Shown in pieces: positions 1-6,672 of a stretch of 9,761 bases of DNA; within the stretch, counting starts at the first letter, position 1; the number at the start of each line of letters is the position of its first letter. The notes under the pieces are model-generated. The model worked only from the letters and a program-made list of their open reading frames with translations. It had not been told where the DNA came from and did no database searches. The position numbers and the translations under genes were made by a program. Source of the DNA: Anaerolineaceae bacterium (GTDB taxonomy: Bacteria; Chloroflexota; Anaerolineae; JAAYZQ01); contig JAAYZQ010000213.1 of assembly GCA_012514775.1 (NCBI GenBank), positions 1-9,761 on the forward strand. Direction: 5' to 3'.

Positions 1-30
1 ACTAGGGATTCATCCCGGGAAGGCTGGGCA

Positions 31-429
31 GTGCGAGTTTCGGCCAAAGAGCTGTATGGACTGCGGTCGATGGGCGAGTTTGCGCGCCACTACGGGCAGG
101 GACCGCTATCCCTCGCCGACTTGGCTCGCTCGCAGGACATTTCCCAGCCCTACCTGGAGCAGATCGCGGGCGACCTGCGCCGCGCCGGGCTCCTGCGCAG
201 CAAGCGGGGAGCGCAAGGCGGGTACTCCCTGGCGCGTTCGCCATCCAGCGTGACGGCCGGCGACGTGATCCGCGCTCTGGAGGGCAACATCTTGCCTGTG
301 CAGTGCATGGCCGACAAGGTGTGCGTGCCCTGCGCCCACGAACAAAGCTGCACAGCGCGGGGCATCTGGGAGTTGGTCCGCGACCGGCTGGTGGAAACCC
401 TGGATTCCATAACCCTGGCCGACCTGTAG
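31..429 (+). CDS. Rrf2-family transcriptional regulator (IscR/CymR-like)
   Basis: A 132-aa protein of normal length for the Rrf2 family, small winged-helix DNA-binding repressors that often sense Fe-S clusters or cysteine status. The N-terminal half (about residues 1-70) carries the family helix-turn-helix and wing, with the hallmark stretch LRRAGLLRSKRGAQGGY (49-65). The C-terminus ends in the typical LDSITLADL. Four cysteines (C92, C98, C101, C107) lie where IscR-type members bind a [2Fe-2S] cluster; C101-x5-C107 matches the spacing of IscR C98/C104, and the position of IscR His107 is Arg110 here. The GTG start at 31 has an upstream SD, GGGAAGG (17-23), 7 nt away. cysE follows 17 nt after the stop, and cysK and a cysteine desulfurase come next. 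I infer autoregulation and control of this cysteine/sulfur cluster. Family is secure; the sensed signal is not. Confidence 0.93.
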   Translation: MRVSAKELYGLRSMGEFARHYGQGPLSLADLARSQDISQPYLEQIAGDLRRAGLLRSKRGAQGGYSLARSPSSVTAGDVIRALEGNILPVQCMADKVCVPCAHEQSCTARGIWELVRDRLVETLDSITLADL

Positions 430-446
430 CGAGGGCATAGATACCT

Positions 447-1229
447 ATGACGAGTGATTCGCGCCTGCGGGCGTTGGGTAAAACAGACCGAGAAGCGCGC
501 GTGAGCTGGCGGCAGCTCTTGCGAGAGGATATACAGACCATATACGATAAGGACCCGGCGGCACGCAGCCTGCTGGAGGTCCTTACCTGCTATCCGGGAC
601 TCCACGCTAGTTGGCTACATCGGGTGGCCCACGGCCTATGGAAGCGCAAGCACCTCACCCTGGCCCGCATGGTCTCGCACATCGGGCGCTTTCTCACCGG
701 CATCGAAATTCATCCCGGGGCAACCATTGGCCGGCGGTTCTTTATCGACCACGGTTCCGGAGTGGTCATCGGCGAGACGGCCGAAGTGGGCGACGACGTG
801 CTGATGTACCAGGGTTCGGTGCTGGGTGGCACCTCTTCGGAGCGCACCAAGCGACATCCATCCATCGGCAATAGCGTCGTCATCGGCGCCCACGCCATCG
901 TCCTGGGCAACATCTATGTGGGGGACGGCTCAAAGGTTGGCTCGGGCTCGGTCGTCATCGAGTCGGTGCCCGCCGGGTCCACGGTCATCGGCGTTCCCGG
1001 GCGCGTGGTGCGCATCAACGGGCGGCGGCTGGACGGCCGCCCGCGCGACGTCCTGGACCACGGGCGCCTACCCGACCCCGTGGTGGAGACGCTCCGTTGC
1101 CTGGTGGACCGCGTCGAGCTCCTGGAAGGCCAGGTGCGAGAGCTGACCCGTACGACGCCCGTCAACTGGAACGAACAGGTCCCGCTGGACTGCACGTGGG
1201 TAAAAGACGGCAAGGAAAATCTCACATGA
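447..1229 (+). CDS. cysE: Serine O-acetyltransferase
   Basis: Makes O-acetyl-L-serine from L-serine and acetyl-CoA, the committed step of cysteine synthesis, in the cytoplasm. The N-terminal helical part contains the family motif [16 protein letters not shown] (36-51). It is followed by the left-handed beta-helix of hexapeptide repeats (about 84-190), including [25 protein letters not shown] and QGSVLGGT. Expected catalytic residues are H102 (DHGSG) and acidic E87 (IEIHP), by analogy to E. coli H158 and D143. A tail after about residue 190 has a short amphipathic, probably coiled-coil segment (211-233) and ends in NLT rather than the terminal Ile that docks into CysK. I chose ATG 447; GTG 501 is an alternative that would begin [12 protein letters not shown], closer to the usual start of the family. 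Neither has a strong SD. The stop overlaps the cysK start by ATGA, so the two are probably translationally coupled. Confidence 0.95.
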   Translation: MTSDSRLRALGKTDREARVSWRQLLREDIQTIYDKDPAARSLLEVLTCYPGLHASWLHRVAHGLWKRKHLTLARMVSHIGRFLTGIEIHPGATIGRRFFIDHGSGVVIGETAEVGDDVLMYQGSVLGGTSSERTKRHPSIGNSVVIGAHAIVLGNIYVGDGSKVGSGSVVIESVPAGSTVIGVPGRVVRINGRRLDGRPRDVLDHGRLPDPVVETLRCLVDRVELLEGQVRELTRTTPVNWNEQVPLDCTWVKDGKENLT

Positions 1230-2149
1230 GCGCGAAAAGAGCAGAGAGCGTACTCGACCTGATCGGTGAGACGCCCGTAGTTCGCCTTCGCCGGGTGGTG
1301 CCCGAGGGGGCGGCGACGGTCTGGGTCAAGCTGGAGCGGGCCAATCCCGCCGGCAGCGTCAAGGACCGCATCGGCAAGGCCATGATCGAGGCCGCCGAAG
1401 AGGCGGGAGAGCTGCGGCCGGGCAGCGTCATCGTCGAGCCGACGAGCGGCAACACGGGCATCGGCCTGGCCATGGTGGCTGCCGTTAAGGGCTATCGCCT
1501 CATCCTGACCATGCCCGATACCATGACGGCCGAACGGCGGGCCTTGCTCAAGGCCTACGGCGCCGAGCTGGTGCTCACGCCCGGCGACGAAGGCATGAAG
1601 GGCGCCATCGCCCGGGCGCAGGAAATGGTGCGCGAGCACGGCTATTTTATGCCGCAGCAGTTCATGAACCCCGCCAACCCTGAGGTTCACCGCCGCACGA
1701 CCGCCCGCGAGATCCTGGAGCAGGTCGGGCATGTGGATGCCTTTGTCGCGGGAATTGGCACCGGTGGGACCATCACCGGCGTGGGCGAGGTCATGCGCGA
1801 GAGGCTTCCCGAGGCCCTTATCGTCGCCGTGGAGCCTGCGGGCTCGCCGGTCGTCTCGGGCGGGCAGCCGGGCAAGCACAAGATCGCGGGCATCGGTGCC
1901 GGCTTTGTGCCCGACGTGCTGAACACCGGCATCATCGACGAGATCATTACTGTCGAGGATGACGACGCCTGGGAGATGACCCGCCGCCTGGCCCGCGAAG
2001 AGGGGATCCTGGCGGGCGCCTCGTCGGGCGCGGCGGCCTGGGCCGCGGTGCAGGTTGCGCGCCGCCTGGGGCCTGGCAAGGTCGTCATCGCGGTCCTGCC
2101 CGACACCGGCGAGCGCTACCTGAGCACCACGCTCTTTGGCGCGGACTGA
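1226..2149 (+). CDS. cysK: Cysteine synthase A (O-acetylserine sulfhydrylase)
   Basis: A PLP enzyme of fold type II that replaces the acetyl group of O-acetylserine with sulfide to give cysteine. The 307-aa length is typical. Visible motifs are the PLP lysine K46 in [11 protein letters not shown], the substrate loop TSGNTG (73-78), the phosphate-binding GTGGTITG (178-185), [11 protein letters not shown] (219-229), the PLP-ring serine region GASSGAA (264-270) and the C-terminal [10 protein letters not shown] (292-301). The reading frame extends upstream to GTG 1097 inside cysE, but homology begins at [17 protein letters not shown], so ATG 1226 is the start. It overlaps the cysE stop by ATGA and has a purine-rich AAGGAAAA (1211-1218) upstream. 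Its substrate is made by the preceding gene. A cystathionine beta-synthase-like specificity cannot be excluded by eye, but context strongly favours O-acetylserine sulfhydrylase. Confidence 0.95.
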   Translation: MSAKRAESVLDLIGETPVVRLRRVVPEGAATVWVKLERANPAGSVKDRIGKAMIEAAEEAGELRPGSVIVEPTSGNTGIGLAMVAAVKGYRLILTMPDTMTAERRALLKAYGAELVLTPGDEGMKGAIARAQEMVREHGYFMPQQFMNPANPEVHRRTTAREILEQVGHVDAFVAGIGTGGTITGVGEVMRERLPEALIVAVEPAGSPVVSGGQPGKHKIAGIGAGFVPDVLNTGIIDEIITVEDDDAWEMTRRLAREEGILAGASSGAAAWAAVQVARRLGPGKVVIAVLPDTGERYLSTTLFGAD

Positions 2150-2263
2150 TGTTTTCTAACGCCAGGCTCCCACAACATGCGAACGTGGACAGCTTGTCCG
2201 CGGACCGGGTTCCAGCCGCGTCAATAAAGTGGATAAAACACACGAAGGAGTGATCGACCCAAT

Positions 2264-3448
2264 ATGAGTACCCGAGCCGAGCGCACCATCTACCTGGATC
2301 ATGCAGCCACAACGCCGGTGGACTCCAGGGTGCTGGAGGCCATGCTCCCCTACTGGACGGAACGGTGGGGGAATGCCTCGAGCATCTATGCCCTGGGGCG
2401 CCAGGCCAGCCAGGCCCTGGAAGAGGCGCGAGGGACTGTGGCCCAGATCCTCAACTGCACACCCAAAGAGATCATCTTCACGAGCTGTGGCACCGAGAGC
2501 GACAACCTGGCCGTGCGCGGCGTCGCCTTCGAGCGGCAAAAGCGCGCCAAGAAGAACCACATCATCACCTCGTCCATCGAGCATCATGCCATCCTGCACA
2601 CCGTGGAGCAGTTGGTCAAGTATTTCGGCTTTGAAGCCACCTACCTGCCTGTGGATCGCTTTGGCATGGTGGACCCGGTCCAGGTGGAGCGGGCCATTCG
2701 CCCCGACACAGCCATTATCAGCATCATGTACGCCAACAACGAGGTGGGGACGATCCAGCCCATCGCCGAGATCGGAGCCATCGCGCGCCAGCACAAGGTG
2801 CCGTTCCACACCGACGCCGTGCAGGCGGGTGGGGTGCTCAACCTGGACGTCGACGCGCTGAACGTCGACATGCTGTCACTTTCGGCCCATAAGCTTTACG
2901 GGCCGAAGGGCGTGGGGCTGCTCTACGCCCGCCGCGGCGTGCCCTTCCTGCCGATGCAGACCGGTGGCGGGCACGAGCGGAACCGCCGGGCCGGCACCGA
3001 AAACGTGCCCTACGCCATGGGCCTCGCCACGGCCCTGCGCCTGGCCTACGACGAGGTGGAAGAGACCAACACCCGCATCGCTCGCCTGCGCGATCGCCTG
3101 GTGGCCGGTGTGCTGGAGAGGATCCCCGACAGCCAGTTGTCGGGCCATCCCTCGCAGCGTCTACCCAACAGCGCCAGCTTTCTCTTCCGCTACGTGGAGG
3201 GCGAGTCGATCCTGCTCAACCTGGATCAGTATGGCATTGCCGCGAGCAGTGGCTCGGCCTGCACCAGTGGCTCCCTGGAGCCCTCTCACGTCCTGATGGC
3301 CATGGGCTTTGCCCACGAAGTCGCCCACGGCTCCCTGCGGCTTACCCTGGGCAAAGGTAACACAGACCAGGACATCGACCGTGTTCTCGAGGTGTTGCCC
3401 GGGATCGTCGAGAAGCTACGGCGCATGAGCCCGCTCTATAATCCCTAG
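2264..3448 (+). CDS. iscS: Cysteine desulfurase, IscS/NifS type (class I)
   Basis: Takes sulfur from L-cysteine, forming alanine and an enzyme-bound persulfide that feeds Fe-S cluster assembly and tRNA thiolation. The 394-aa length matches IscS/NifS. Seen are the N-terminal YLDHAATTP (10-18), the cofactor region SSIEHHAI (103-110), NNEVGTIQP (158-166), the PLP lysine K210 in SAHKLYGPKG, HERNRRAGTEN (237-247) and the catalytic loop SSGSACTSGSLEPSH with persulfide Cys333. The longer loop around that cysteine marks the class I (IscS/NifS) group rather than SufS. The start has SD AAGGAG (2245-2250), 13 nt away, which is long. A 114-nt gap separates it from cysK, and I see no convincing promoter there. 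No IscU-type scaffold or ferredoxin is nearby. MnmA further downstream is a natural sulfur acceptor. IscS versus NifS naming is by convention only. Confidence 0.94.
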   Translation: MSTRAERTIYLDHAATTPVDSRVLEAMLPYWTERWGNASSIYALGRQASQALEEARGTVAQILNCTPKEIIFTSCGTESDNLAVRGVAFERQKRAKKNHIITSSIEHHAILHTVEQLVKYFGFEATYLPVDRFGMVDPVQVERAIRPDTAIISIMYANNEVGTIQPIAEIGAIARQHKVPFHTDAVQAGGVLNLDVDALNVDMLSLSAHKLYGPKGVGLLYARRGVPFLPMQTGGGHERNRRAGTENVPYAMGLATALRLAYDEVEETNTRIARLRDRLVAGVLERIPDSQLSGHPSQRLPNSASFLFRYVEGESILLNLDQYGIAASSGSACTSGSLEPSHVLMAMGFAHEVAHGSLRLTLGKGNTDQDIDRVLEVLPGIVEKLRRMSPLYNP

Positions 3449-3452
3449 CTAC

Positions 3453-3474
3453 GGGGCGCACGGCCGTGCGCCCC
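3453..3474 (+). terminator. GC-rich hairpin after the desulfurase gene (terminator-like, no U-tract)
   Basis: A perfect 22-nt palindrome begins 4 nt after the desulfurase stop codon: left arm GGGGCGCAC, loop GGCC, right arm GTGCGCCCC. The very stable 9-bp stem right after a stop fits a transcription end or an mRNA 3'-end stabiliser. No run of T follows (GGATTGCAAG), so it is not a textbook intrinsic terminator. Confidence 0.55.
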
Positions 3475-3515
3475 GGATTGCAAGATCCTCGACATACTGA
3501 CCGAGTGCGTGCCGC

Positions 3516-3544
3516 TTGCATCCTGGGCCGCCTTGAGGTAGAAT
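3516..3544 (+). promoter_or_regulatory. Candidate sigma-70 type promoter before the ArsA-like gene
   Basis: A -10-like TAGAAT (3539-3544, 5 of 6 to consensus) lies exactly 17 nt after a weak -35-like TTGCAT (3516-3521). It sits in the 170-nt intergenic stretch after the hairpin at 3453-3474 and before the ATG at 3619, where a new transcript would be expected. The predicted transcript start near 3551 gives a 5' leader of about 70 nt. The -35 box matches only at TTG, so this is moderate evidence. Confidence 0.45.
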
Positions 3545-3556
3545 AAGGCATGCAGT

Positions 3557-3586
3557 GCCGCTCGAAGCGGCGAGTTTTCGAGCGGC
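3557..3586 (+). promoter_or_regulatory. 10-bp inverted repeat in the ArsA-like gene leader
   Basis: Arms GCCGCTCGAA (3557-3566) and TTCGAGCGGC (3577-3586) are perfect inverted repeats around a 10-nt spacer, just downstream of the candidate -10 box. Arm centres are 20 bp apart, two helical turns, which would suit a dimeric repressor. As RNA it would form a hairpin that competes with a smaller one (GCCGCT, loop CGA, AGCGGC, 3557-3571). Operator or leader hairpin are both possible; the function is not known. Confidence 0.45.
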
Positions 3587-3618
3587 CGCACAACATGGTC
3601 TCTGCGTAACGGAGTGGC

Positions 3619-4545
3619 ATGGCACTTTCAAGTCTCGATACAGCCTGCAAGCAGGTGTTGATGTTTGGCGGCAAAGGAGGCGTTGGCAAGACGACGACTT
3701 CGGCCGCCACGGCGTTGCATTTCGCCGCCATGGGGCGGCGGACGCTCATTATTTCCAGCGACATGACACCGTCGCTGTCCGACATCTTTGAGTGCGAGAT
3801 CGGCCGCCACGAGACGGCCATACCGGGTGTCGAGGACCTGTGGGGTCTGGAGATCGACCCCGACGAGGTGATGCGTCGCTGGAAGGTCAAGTTTGGCCCC
3901 CAGATCTATGAGGCATCCCAGGTTTTTGTCGACATGCCCTACGACGAGCTCGTCGACTATGTGGGAATGGCGCCCGGCATCCAGGAAGAGTTCCTGCTGG
4001 ACTTTATCCTGGACCGGGTTCGACACGGTGGCTACGACCTGGTGGTCTGGGACACGGCGCCGGCCGGCGACACCCTGCGCCTGCTGGAGCTGCCCTACAA
4101 GTTCCTCAGCCATCTGCGGGTCGCGCCGCGCGTCTATCTCAACGTCCGCGATAAGCTGCAATTGGGCAAGGTCCCCTTCCTGGAACTCATCGATAGCTGG
4201 CGGGAGCTGTCGGCCGAGATCACTGGTTTTTTCCAAGATCCGGCAAACGCCGAGTTTGTGCTGGTGACCATCCCCGAGGCGCTGGGCGTGTACCAGGCCC
4301 GGCGGCTCGTGGGCGAGTTTGCGCGCTTTGGGCTAGAGATCGAGCGCATGGTGGTGAACCACGTCATCGCCCAGGCCGATTCCGGTTTCCTGCGGCAAAG
4401 GCAGGCCATGCAACGCCCCTATGTGCAGCTCCTGGAAAAAGAGTACGGGCATCGAATGAGCATCACCCTCGTGCCGCTCTTTGCCCAGGAGATCAAGGGC
4501 GTGGAGCGCCTGGGCCAGGTGGAGCGGGTCCTGTTTCCTTCCTGA
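3619..4545 (+). CDS. ArsA/GET3-family ATPase (single domain)
   Basis: A 308-aa SIMIBI-class P-loop ATPase. It has the deviant Walker A GKGGVGKT (18-25) with signature Lys19 and catalytic Lys24. Switch I is SSDMTPSLSDIF (46-57), with D48 at the place of the catalytic Asp57 of yeast Get3. The switch II/signature stretch is DTAPAGDTLRLLELP (145-159), the usual form being DTAPTGHTLR. VTIPEALGVYQARRL (216-230) and VNHVI (246-250) match the adenine-side region. It is a single ATPase half, so it would work as a homodimer, unlike duplicated ArsA. The CxxC zinc motif of eukaryotic Get3 is absent and there is no arsenic gene nearby, so neither tail-anchored insertion nor arsenite export can be claimed. 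The start ATG has a short GGAG (3611-3614) 4 nt upstream. It heads the transcript that includes mnmA, next to the desulfurase. Family is sure; the client is unknown. Confidence 0.88.
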   Translation: MALSSLDTACKQVLMFGGKGGVGKTTTSAATALHFAAMGRRTLIISSDMTPSLSDIFECEIGRHETAIPGVEDLWGLEIDPDEVMRRWKVKFGPQIYEASQVFVDMPYDELVDYVGMAPGIQEEFLLDFILDRVRHGGYDLVVWDTAPAGDTLRLLELPYKFLSHLRVAPRVYLNVRDKLQLGKVPFLELIDSWRELSAEITGFFQDPANAEFVLVTIPEALGVYQARRLVGEFARFGLEIERMVVNHVIAQADSGFLRQRQAMQRPYVQLLEKEYGHRMSITLVPLFAQEIKGVERLGQVERVLFPS

Positions 4546-4590
4546 CAGCCTGGCCCGCCATCCGGTTTCCTGGACAAAAAGGAGGACGAC

Positions 4591-5322
4591 ATGAAACCCG
4601 ATTATCCTGGAGCCACCTGGCGGCCGGCAGCCGCCGAAAATTTCAGCTCGCGACCCTCAAGGACCCAGATCGATGCCGTGGTTCTGCACGCCACCGCGGG
4701 CGGCCTGTCGGGCACGCTGGCCTGGTTCGCCAACCCCAGCAGCGGCGTGTCGGCTCACTACGTGGTGGCCAAGAACGGCCAGATCTACCAGATGGTGGAA
4801 GAGAAGGACCGGGCGCACCACGCCGGTCTCAGCGAATACCAGGGCCGCGACAACTTTAACAATTTTTCCATCGGAATCGAGATCGTCAACCTGAACGACG
4901 GGGTCGATCCCTACCCGGAGGCCCAGTTCGAGGCAGTCGTCGACCTGGTCAGCTATCTCTCCGAGAAGTACAACATCCAGAAAGAGTGGGTCGTCACCCA
5001 CGCCCAGACCTCGCAAAAGCTGACGGGCAAGACCGATCCTCGCAACTTTGCGACGGAAGAGCTGCTGCGGCGCGTCTACGATCCCCTGGCCAACCTGCCC
5101 GTCGACGTCGTCCGCGAGGCTGCCTGGAATGCGTTGGACATCCCCTTCAACCCCATCGCTCCCTTCCCGCGTTATGCCCGCGAGCACAACCTGGGCAACC
5201 CGGAGACCGAGGAGTTTGATTTCACCCACGCCGGCGTCGACTATCGAGGCCAGGGCTTTAGCCAGGGTATTGTCTTTGCCAGGGTGGGTGACTGGGGCAA
5301 TATACAGGAGCTGGCGTGGTAG
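4591..5322 (+). CDS. N-acetylmuramoyl-L-alanine amidase (Amidase_2) with LGFP-like tail
   Basis: The N-terminal domain (about 25-165) is a zinc amidase of the AmpD/PGRP (Amidase_2) type, which cleaves the MurNAc-L-Ala bond of peptidoglycan. Expected zinc ligands are H33 (VVLHATAG), H137 (VVTHAQT) and D149, with K147 in GKTDPRNF; E97 lies in the conserved IGIEIVN. The C-terminal 80 residues, including YAREHNLGNPETEEF and QGFSQGIVFARVGDW, resemble an LGFP-type repeat, a cell-wall-associated module; this is by pattern only. No signal peptide or membrane helix is visible, so it is either cytoplasmic (recycling, as AmpD) or exported by another route. The SD AAGGAGG (4579-4585), 5 nt before ATG, is the strongest in the window. 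Its last 7 nt overlap the start of mnmA. Confidence 0.88.
   Translation: MKPDYPGATWRPAAAENFSSRPSRTQIDAVVLHATAGGLSGTLAWFANPSSGVSAHYVVAKNGQIYQMVEEKDRAHHAGLSEYQGRDNFNNFSIGIEIVNLNDGVDPYPEAQFEAVVDLVSYLSEKYNIQKEWVVTHAQTSQKLTGKTDPRNFATEELLRRVYDPLANLPVDVVREAAWNALDIPFNPIAPFPRYAREHNLGNPETEEFDFTHAGVDYRGQGFSQGIVFARVGDWGNIQELAW
5306..5310 (+). promoter_or_regulatory. Ribosome binding site that fixes the mnmA start
   Basis: AGGAG lies within the last codons of the amidase gene, 5 nt before GTG 5316. It supports that GTG as the mnmA start over ATG 5346, which would begin just at the SGGVDSS loop and cut off the first beta strand. Confidence 0.7.
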
Positions 5323-6401
5323 GACCGAGTCGAGTTGTGGTGGCCATGAGCGGCGGGGTCGACAGCTCTGTGGCGGCCGCCCTGCTGGTGGAAGCAGGCC
5401 ACGACGTGACGGGAATCATGATGCACCTCTGGGCCGAAGAGGATAACCGCTGTTGCTCGCCCGAAGCGGTAGATGACGCGCGCCGCGTGGCGGCCAACCT
5501 GGGCATTCCCTTCCACCTGGTGGATTACCAGGACGAGTTCCACGACTGCGTGGTGCGCTATTTCGTGGCCGAATACGCCCGCGGCCGCACACCCAACCCC
5601 TGCCTGGCGTGTAACCAGAACATCCGCTTCCATCGCCTCTTGCGCCATGCCCGTAGCCTGGGGGCCGCTTACATGGCGACGGGGCACTATGCCCGCGTCG
5701 ACGAGCAGGACGGCCGCTACCGCCTGCGCATGGGCGTGGACCGAAGGAAGGATCAGTCCTACGTGCTCCACATGCTCGGCCAGGATCAGCTGCGCCACCT
5801 GCTCTTTCCCCTGGGAGATTATACCAAGGGGCAGGTGCGCGATATGGCCCGCGAGCGGGGCCTGCCGGTGGCCGACAAGGACGAGAGCATGGAGATTTGC
5901 TTTGTCACCGACGACGATTATCGCCGCTTCCTGGCCGAGCACGCCCCGGAAACGGCGCAGCCGGGGCCTATCCTCGATACCGCGGGCCGCGAGATCGGCC
6001 GCCACCGGGGCCTGGCGTTTTACACTATTGGCCAGAGGCGCGGGCTGGGCAACCTGGCCGCCCGGCACCTTGGCGAAAGCGGACCGGAGCCCCTGTACGT
6101 GGTGCGCCTGGACCCGGAGCGGAATGCCGTCGTGGTCGGGCCGGCCGGCGATCTGGGCAGGCAGAGCCTGGAGGCAGAGAGGGTGAGCTACGTGAGCGGC
6201 GAGGCGCCGCCGGCACCGGTGCGGGTCCAGGCCAAGATCCGCTACCGGGCGGCCCTGGCCGAGGCGACCTGGATCCCCGCCGGCGAGGCGCGGGCCAGGG
6301 TCGAGTTCCAGCGCCCCTTGCGCGACATCACGCCCGGGCAGGCTGTCGTGGCCTACCAGGACGACGTGGTGCTGGGCGGGGGAATCATCGGCGATGCGTG
6401 A
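5316..6401 (+). CDS. mnmA: tRNA-specific 2-thiouridylase MnmA
   Basis: Thiolates U34 of tRNAs for Lys, Glu and Gln, using ATP to adenylate the base and sulfur that comes ultimately from a cysteine desulfurase. The 361-aa length is normal. The N-terminal PP-loop is SGGVDSS (12-18). The tRNA-binding and catalytic region TPNPCLACNQNIRF (92-105) contains C96 and C99, C99 aligning with E. coli Cys102. The second catalytic cysteine is C195 in MEICFV. KDQSYVLHML (145-154) and GLAFYTIGQRRGLG are further family marks, and the C-terminal beta-barrel follows. It has CxxC plus C195 and a CC pair (46-47), as in many non-proteobacterial MnmA proteins. The start GTG overlaps the amidase end, and the last 8 nt overlap the next gene. 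Placement two genes after the desulfurase fits the sulfur-relay role. Confidence 0.96.
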   Translation: MVGPSRVVVAMSGGVDSSVAAALLVEAGHDVTGIMMHLWAEEDNRCCSPEAVDDARRVAANLGIPFHLVDYQDEFHDCVVRYFVAEYARGRTPNPCLACNQNIRFHRLLRHARSLGAAYMATGHYARVDEQDGRYRLRMGVDRRKDQSYVLHMLGQDQLRHLLFPLGDYTKGQVRDMARERGLPVADKDESMEICFVTDDDYRRFLAEHAPETAQPGPILDTAGREIGRHRGLAFYTIGQRRGLGNLAARHLGESGPEPLYVVRLDPERNAVVVGPAGDLGRQSLEAERVSYVSGEAPPAPVRVQAKIRYRAALAEATWIPAGEARARVEFQRPLRDITPGQAVVAYQDDVVLGGGIIGDA

Positions 6402-6672
6402 CATGTTGCAATCGCCGGGCCTCCTCCTCTCCCTCGTCGTGGCTTCAGCTCTGGGACTGGTCTTTTACCTGTGGCAGGGGCGCAGGCATCGAGACCTGCT
6501 CTTTTTCTGGCTGGCAGCCGTCGTTGGCTTTGCTTCCGGCCACCTGGTGGGCGTCGTCTGGGGTTTTGTGCCCTGGACGGTGGGCCAGGTTCACATCCTG
6601 GAGGGCTGCATGGTGGCCGTCCTATTTTTGGTCCTGGCGCGTTGGCTGGGACAGGAAAAGAGTAATGCATGA
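6394..6672 (+). CDS. Small three-helix membrane protein, function unknown
   Basis: A 92-aa hydrophobic protein I do not recognise. Three likely membrane helices are visible at about 9-28, 35-57 and 66-84. A basic loop (GRRHR, 29-33) after the first helix would put the N-terminus outside and the loop inside. ATG 6394 overlaps the mnmA stop by 8 nt; ATG 6403 in the same frame is an alternative start. A G-rich stretch (6377-6382) is the only SD candidate. Its stop overlaps the next gene by ATGA, so it lies inside a coupled chain and is likely to be a true gene, not a chance frame. No cysteine pair or enzymatic motif is seen, only a single Cys72. Role unknown. Confidence 0.75.
   Translation: MRDMLQSPGLLLSLVVASALGLVFYLWQGRRHRDLLFFWLAAVVGFASGHLVGVVWGFVPWTVGQVHILEGCMVAVLFLVLARWLGQEKSNA

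Noticed and set aside
914..1879. 321-codon open frame on the minus strand
   Set aside because: Opposite cysE and cysK; composition of an antisense shadow and no motif.
2150..2263. Possible promoter or regulator site before the desulfurase
   Set aside because: TTGTCC (2194-2199) has no -10 at proper spacing, and the 10-bp palindrome GTCCGCGGAC (2196-2205) is short; I could not support a call.
4381..4572. 12-base repeat TCCGGTTTCCTG at 4381 and 4561
   Set aside because: One copy is within coding sequence and the other just after it; there is no symmetry or further similarity, so chance is likely.
5241..6404. 387-codon open frame on the minus strand
   Set aside because: Antisense shadow of mnmA; no motifs, and the + strand gene is unmistakable.
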